From NCBI GenBank assembly GCA_937988735.1, contig CALKHQ010000237.1, forward strand, positions 1-14,764: a stretch of 14,764 bases of DNA, in the 5' to 3' direction. The stretch is from an uncultured Alphaproteobacteria bacterium. Lineage in GTDB: Bacteria > Pseudomonadota > Alphaproteobacteria > CALKHQ01. The notes under the pieces were generated by a model. The model was given only the letters and a program-made list of their open reading frames with translations. It was not told the DNA's origin and did no database searches. Of this stretch, positions 14,477 through 14,764 are shown one piece after another. A program made the translations under genes and the position numbers. How positions within the stretch are numbered: the stretch's first letter is position 1; every line of letters starts with the position of its first letter.

Positions 14477-14764
14477 CTACCACACCCCGGGGTGGGCCCC
14501 CATGACACCAATTCGGTGGACAATTCCCCTCAACGGGGGGGCGGCGAGGCGTGCGCCCTCGGCGAGGGCCCGCACCGCTTCCAGCGGCACCTCGATATGG
14601 GTGCGACAGCCCGCGTCCGGCGTCTCGATCAGATGGGCACGGCCCTCGTGCATCACGCAGGCCCGGTGGGCAACGCAGCCGCGCACCGCGTCGGGGTCGG
14701 TCAGCAGCGGGTCCGTGGCCGGCAAGGCCCAGCCAGAGGACGAGGTTGCCGATGACGTGCGGGT
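14477..14764 (-). CDS. Unrecognised open frame, 3' part only (possible frameshift)
   Basis: A minus-strand frame enters from the window edge and ends at TAG 14479-14477 (95 codons). I do not recognise it. Between about 14725 and 14545 codon use is strongly GC3-biased, like real genes here, and reads LLTDPDAVRGCVAHRACV to LEAVRALAEGARLAAP with three cysteines. The first 13 codons and the last 20 (LRGIVHRIGVMGAHPGVW) look non-coding. A run of seven G (14535-14541, plus strand) lies where the quality changes. Losing one base would end the protein at a TGA (14532-14530), directly after LAAPR. Upstream, another frame reads HVIGNLVLWLGLAG, so a second frame change is possible. It could be a broken gene, a short hypothetical protein or an assembly error. 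Confidence 0.4.
   Translation of the reverse strand, partial: TRTSSATSSSGWALPATDPLLTDPDAVRGCVAHRACVMHEGRAHLIETPDAGCRTHIEVPLEAVRALAEGARLAAPPLRGIVHRIGVMGAHPGVW
14483..14494. repeat. 12-bp perfect palindrome at the right end
   Basis: CACCCCGGGGTG is fully self-complementary. It lies in a short stretch (about 14465-14530) that is less GC-rich and unlike the neighbouring genes. It might be a small binding site or the remains of a mobile-element end, but no matching inverted partner is visible in the window. Confidence 0.3.

Overview
The window looks like a chromosomal piece of a high-GC alphaproteobacterium, probably Rhodospirillales-like. The evidence is very high GC at third codon positions, the gene order rpoZ - rsh - acpS - lepB - rnc - era (a typical alphaproteobacterial housekeeping cluster), and a single bifunctional Rel/Spo enzyme. 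No search could be run, so the taxonomic placement is inference. No tRNA, rRNA, CRISPR array or intact mobile element was seen.

Layout. (1) 1-1445, minus strand: ynjB (ABC-transporter periplasmic binding protein) followed by the first 68 codons of the ynjC-type permease, cut by the window edge. (2) 1549-7125, minus strand: rpoZ (RNA polymerase omega), rsh ((p)ppGpp synthetase/hydrolase), acpS, lepB (signal peptidase I), rnc (RNase III) and era. The genes are tightly spaced: lepB/rnc and rnc/era overlap by 4 nt. A good sigma70-like promoter lies upstream of rpoZ. lepB has no ATG, GTG or TTG that would keep its membrane anchor and seems to start at ATT or CTG. (3) 7126-7367: a divergent intergenic region holding the rpoZ promoter and a perfect 21-nt dyad. 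(4) 7368-10723, plus strand: an NYN-domain putative RNase with a very acidic tail, a family 5 uracil-DNA glycosylase, a cytoplasmic sulfite-oxidase-like molybdenum enzyme overlapping an FAD/NAD(P)H reductase by 4 nt, and a small exported protein of unknown function. (5) 10749-14321, minus strand: a secreted FecR-domain protein with a long Gly/His/Ser/Asp-rich tail, then a CHASE2-adenylate cyclase. (6) 14477-14764, minus strand: the 3' end of an unrecognised open frame that meets a G7 homopolymer and a possible frameshift.

How the genes may work together. The central minus-strand cluster links the stringent response (omega, Rel), lipid and acyl-carrier metabolism (AcpS), protein export (LepB), and RNA processing and ribosome assembly (RNase III, Era). 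The Mo-enzyme and flavin reductase pair is a likely two-protein redox module. The FecR protein and CHASE2 cyclase are a likely envelope-sensing cAMP module, with FecR as candidate periplasmic partner of the CHASE2 sensor. The last two points are inferred from gene context.

Nothing here is certainly a new system. The strongest candidates for a second look are the FecR/CHASE2 pair, the lepB start, the rpoZ-upstream dyad and the odd right edge.
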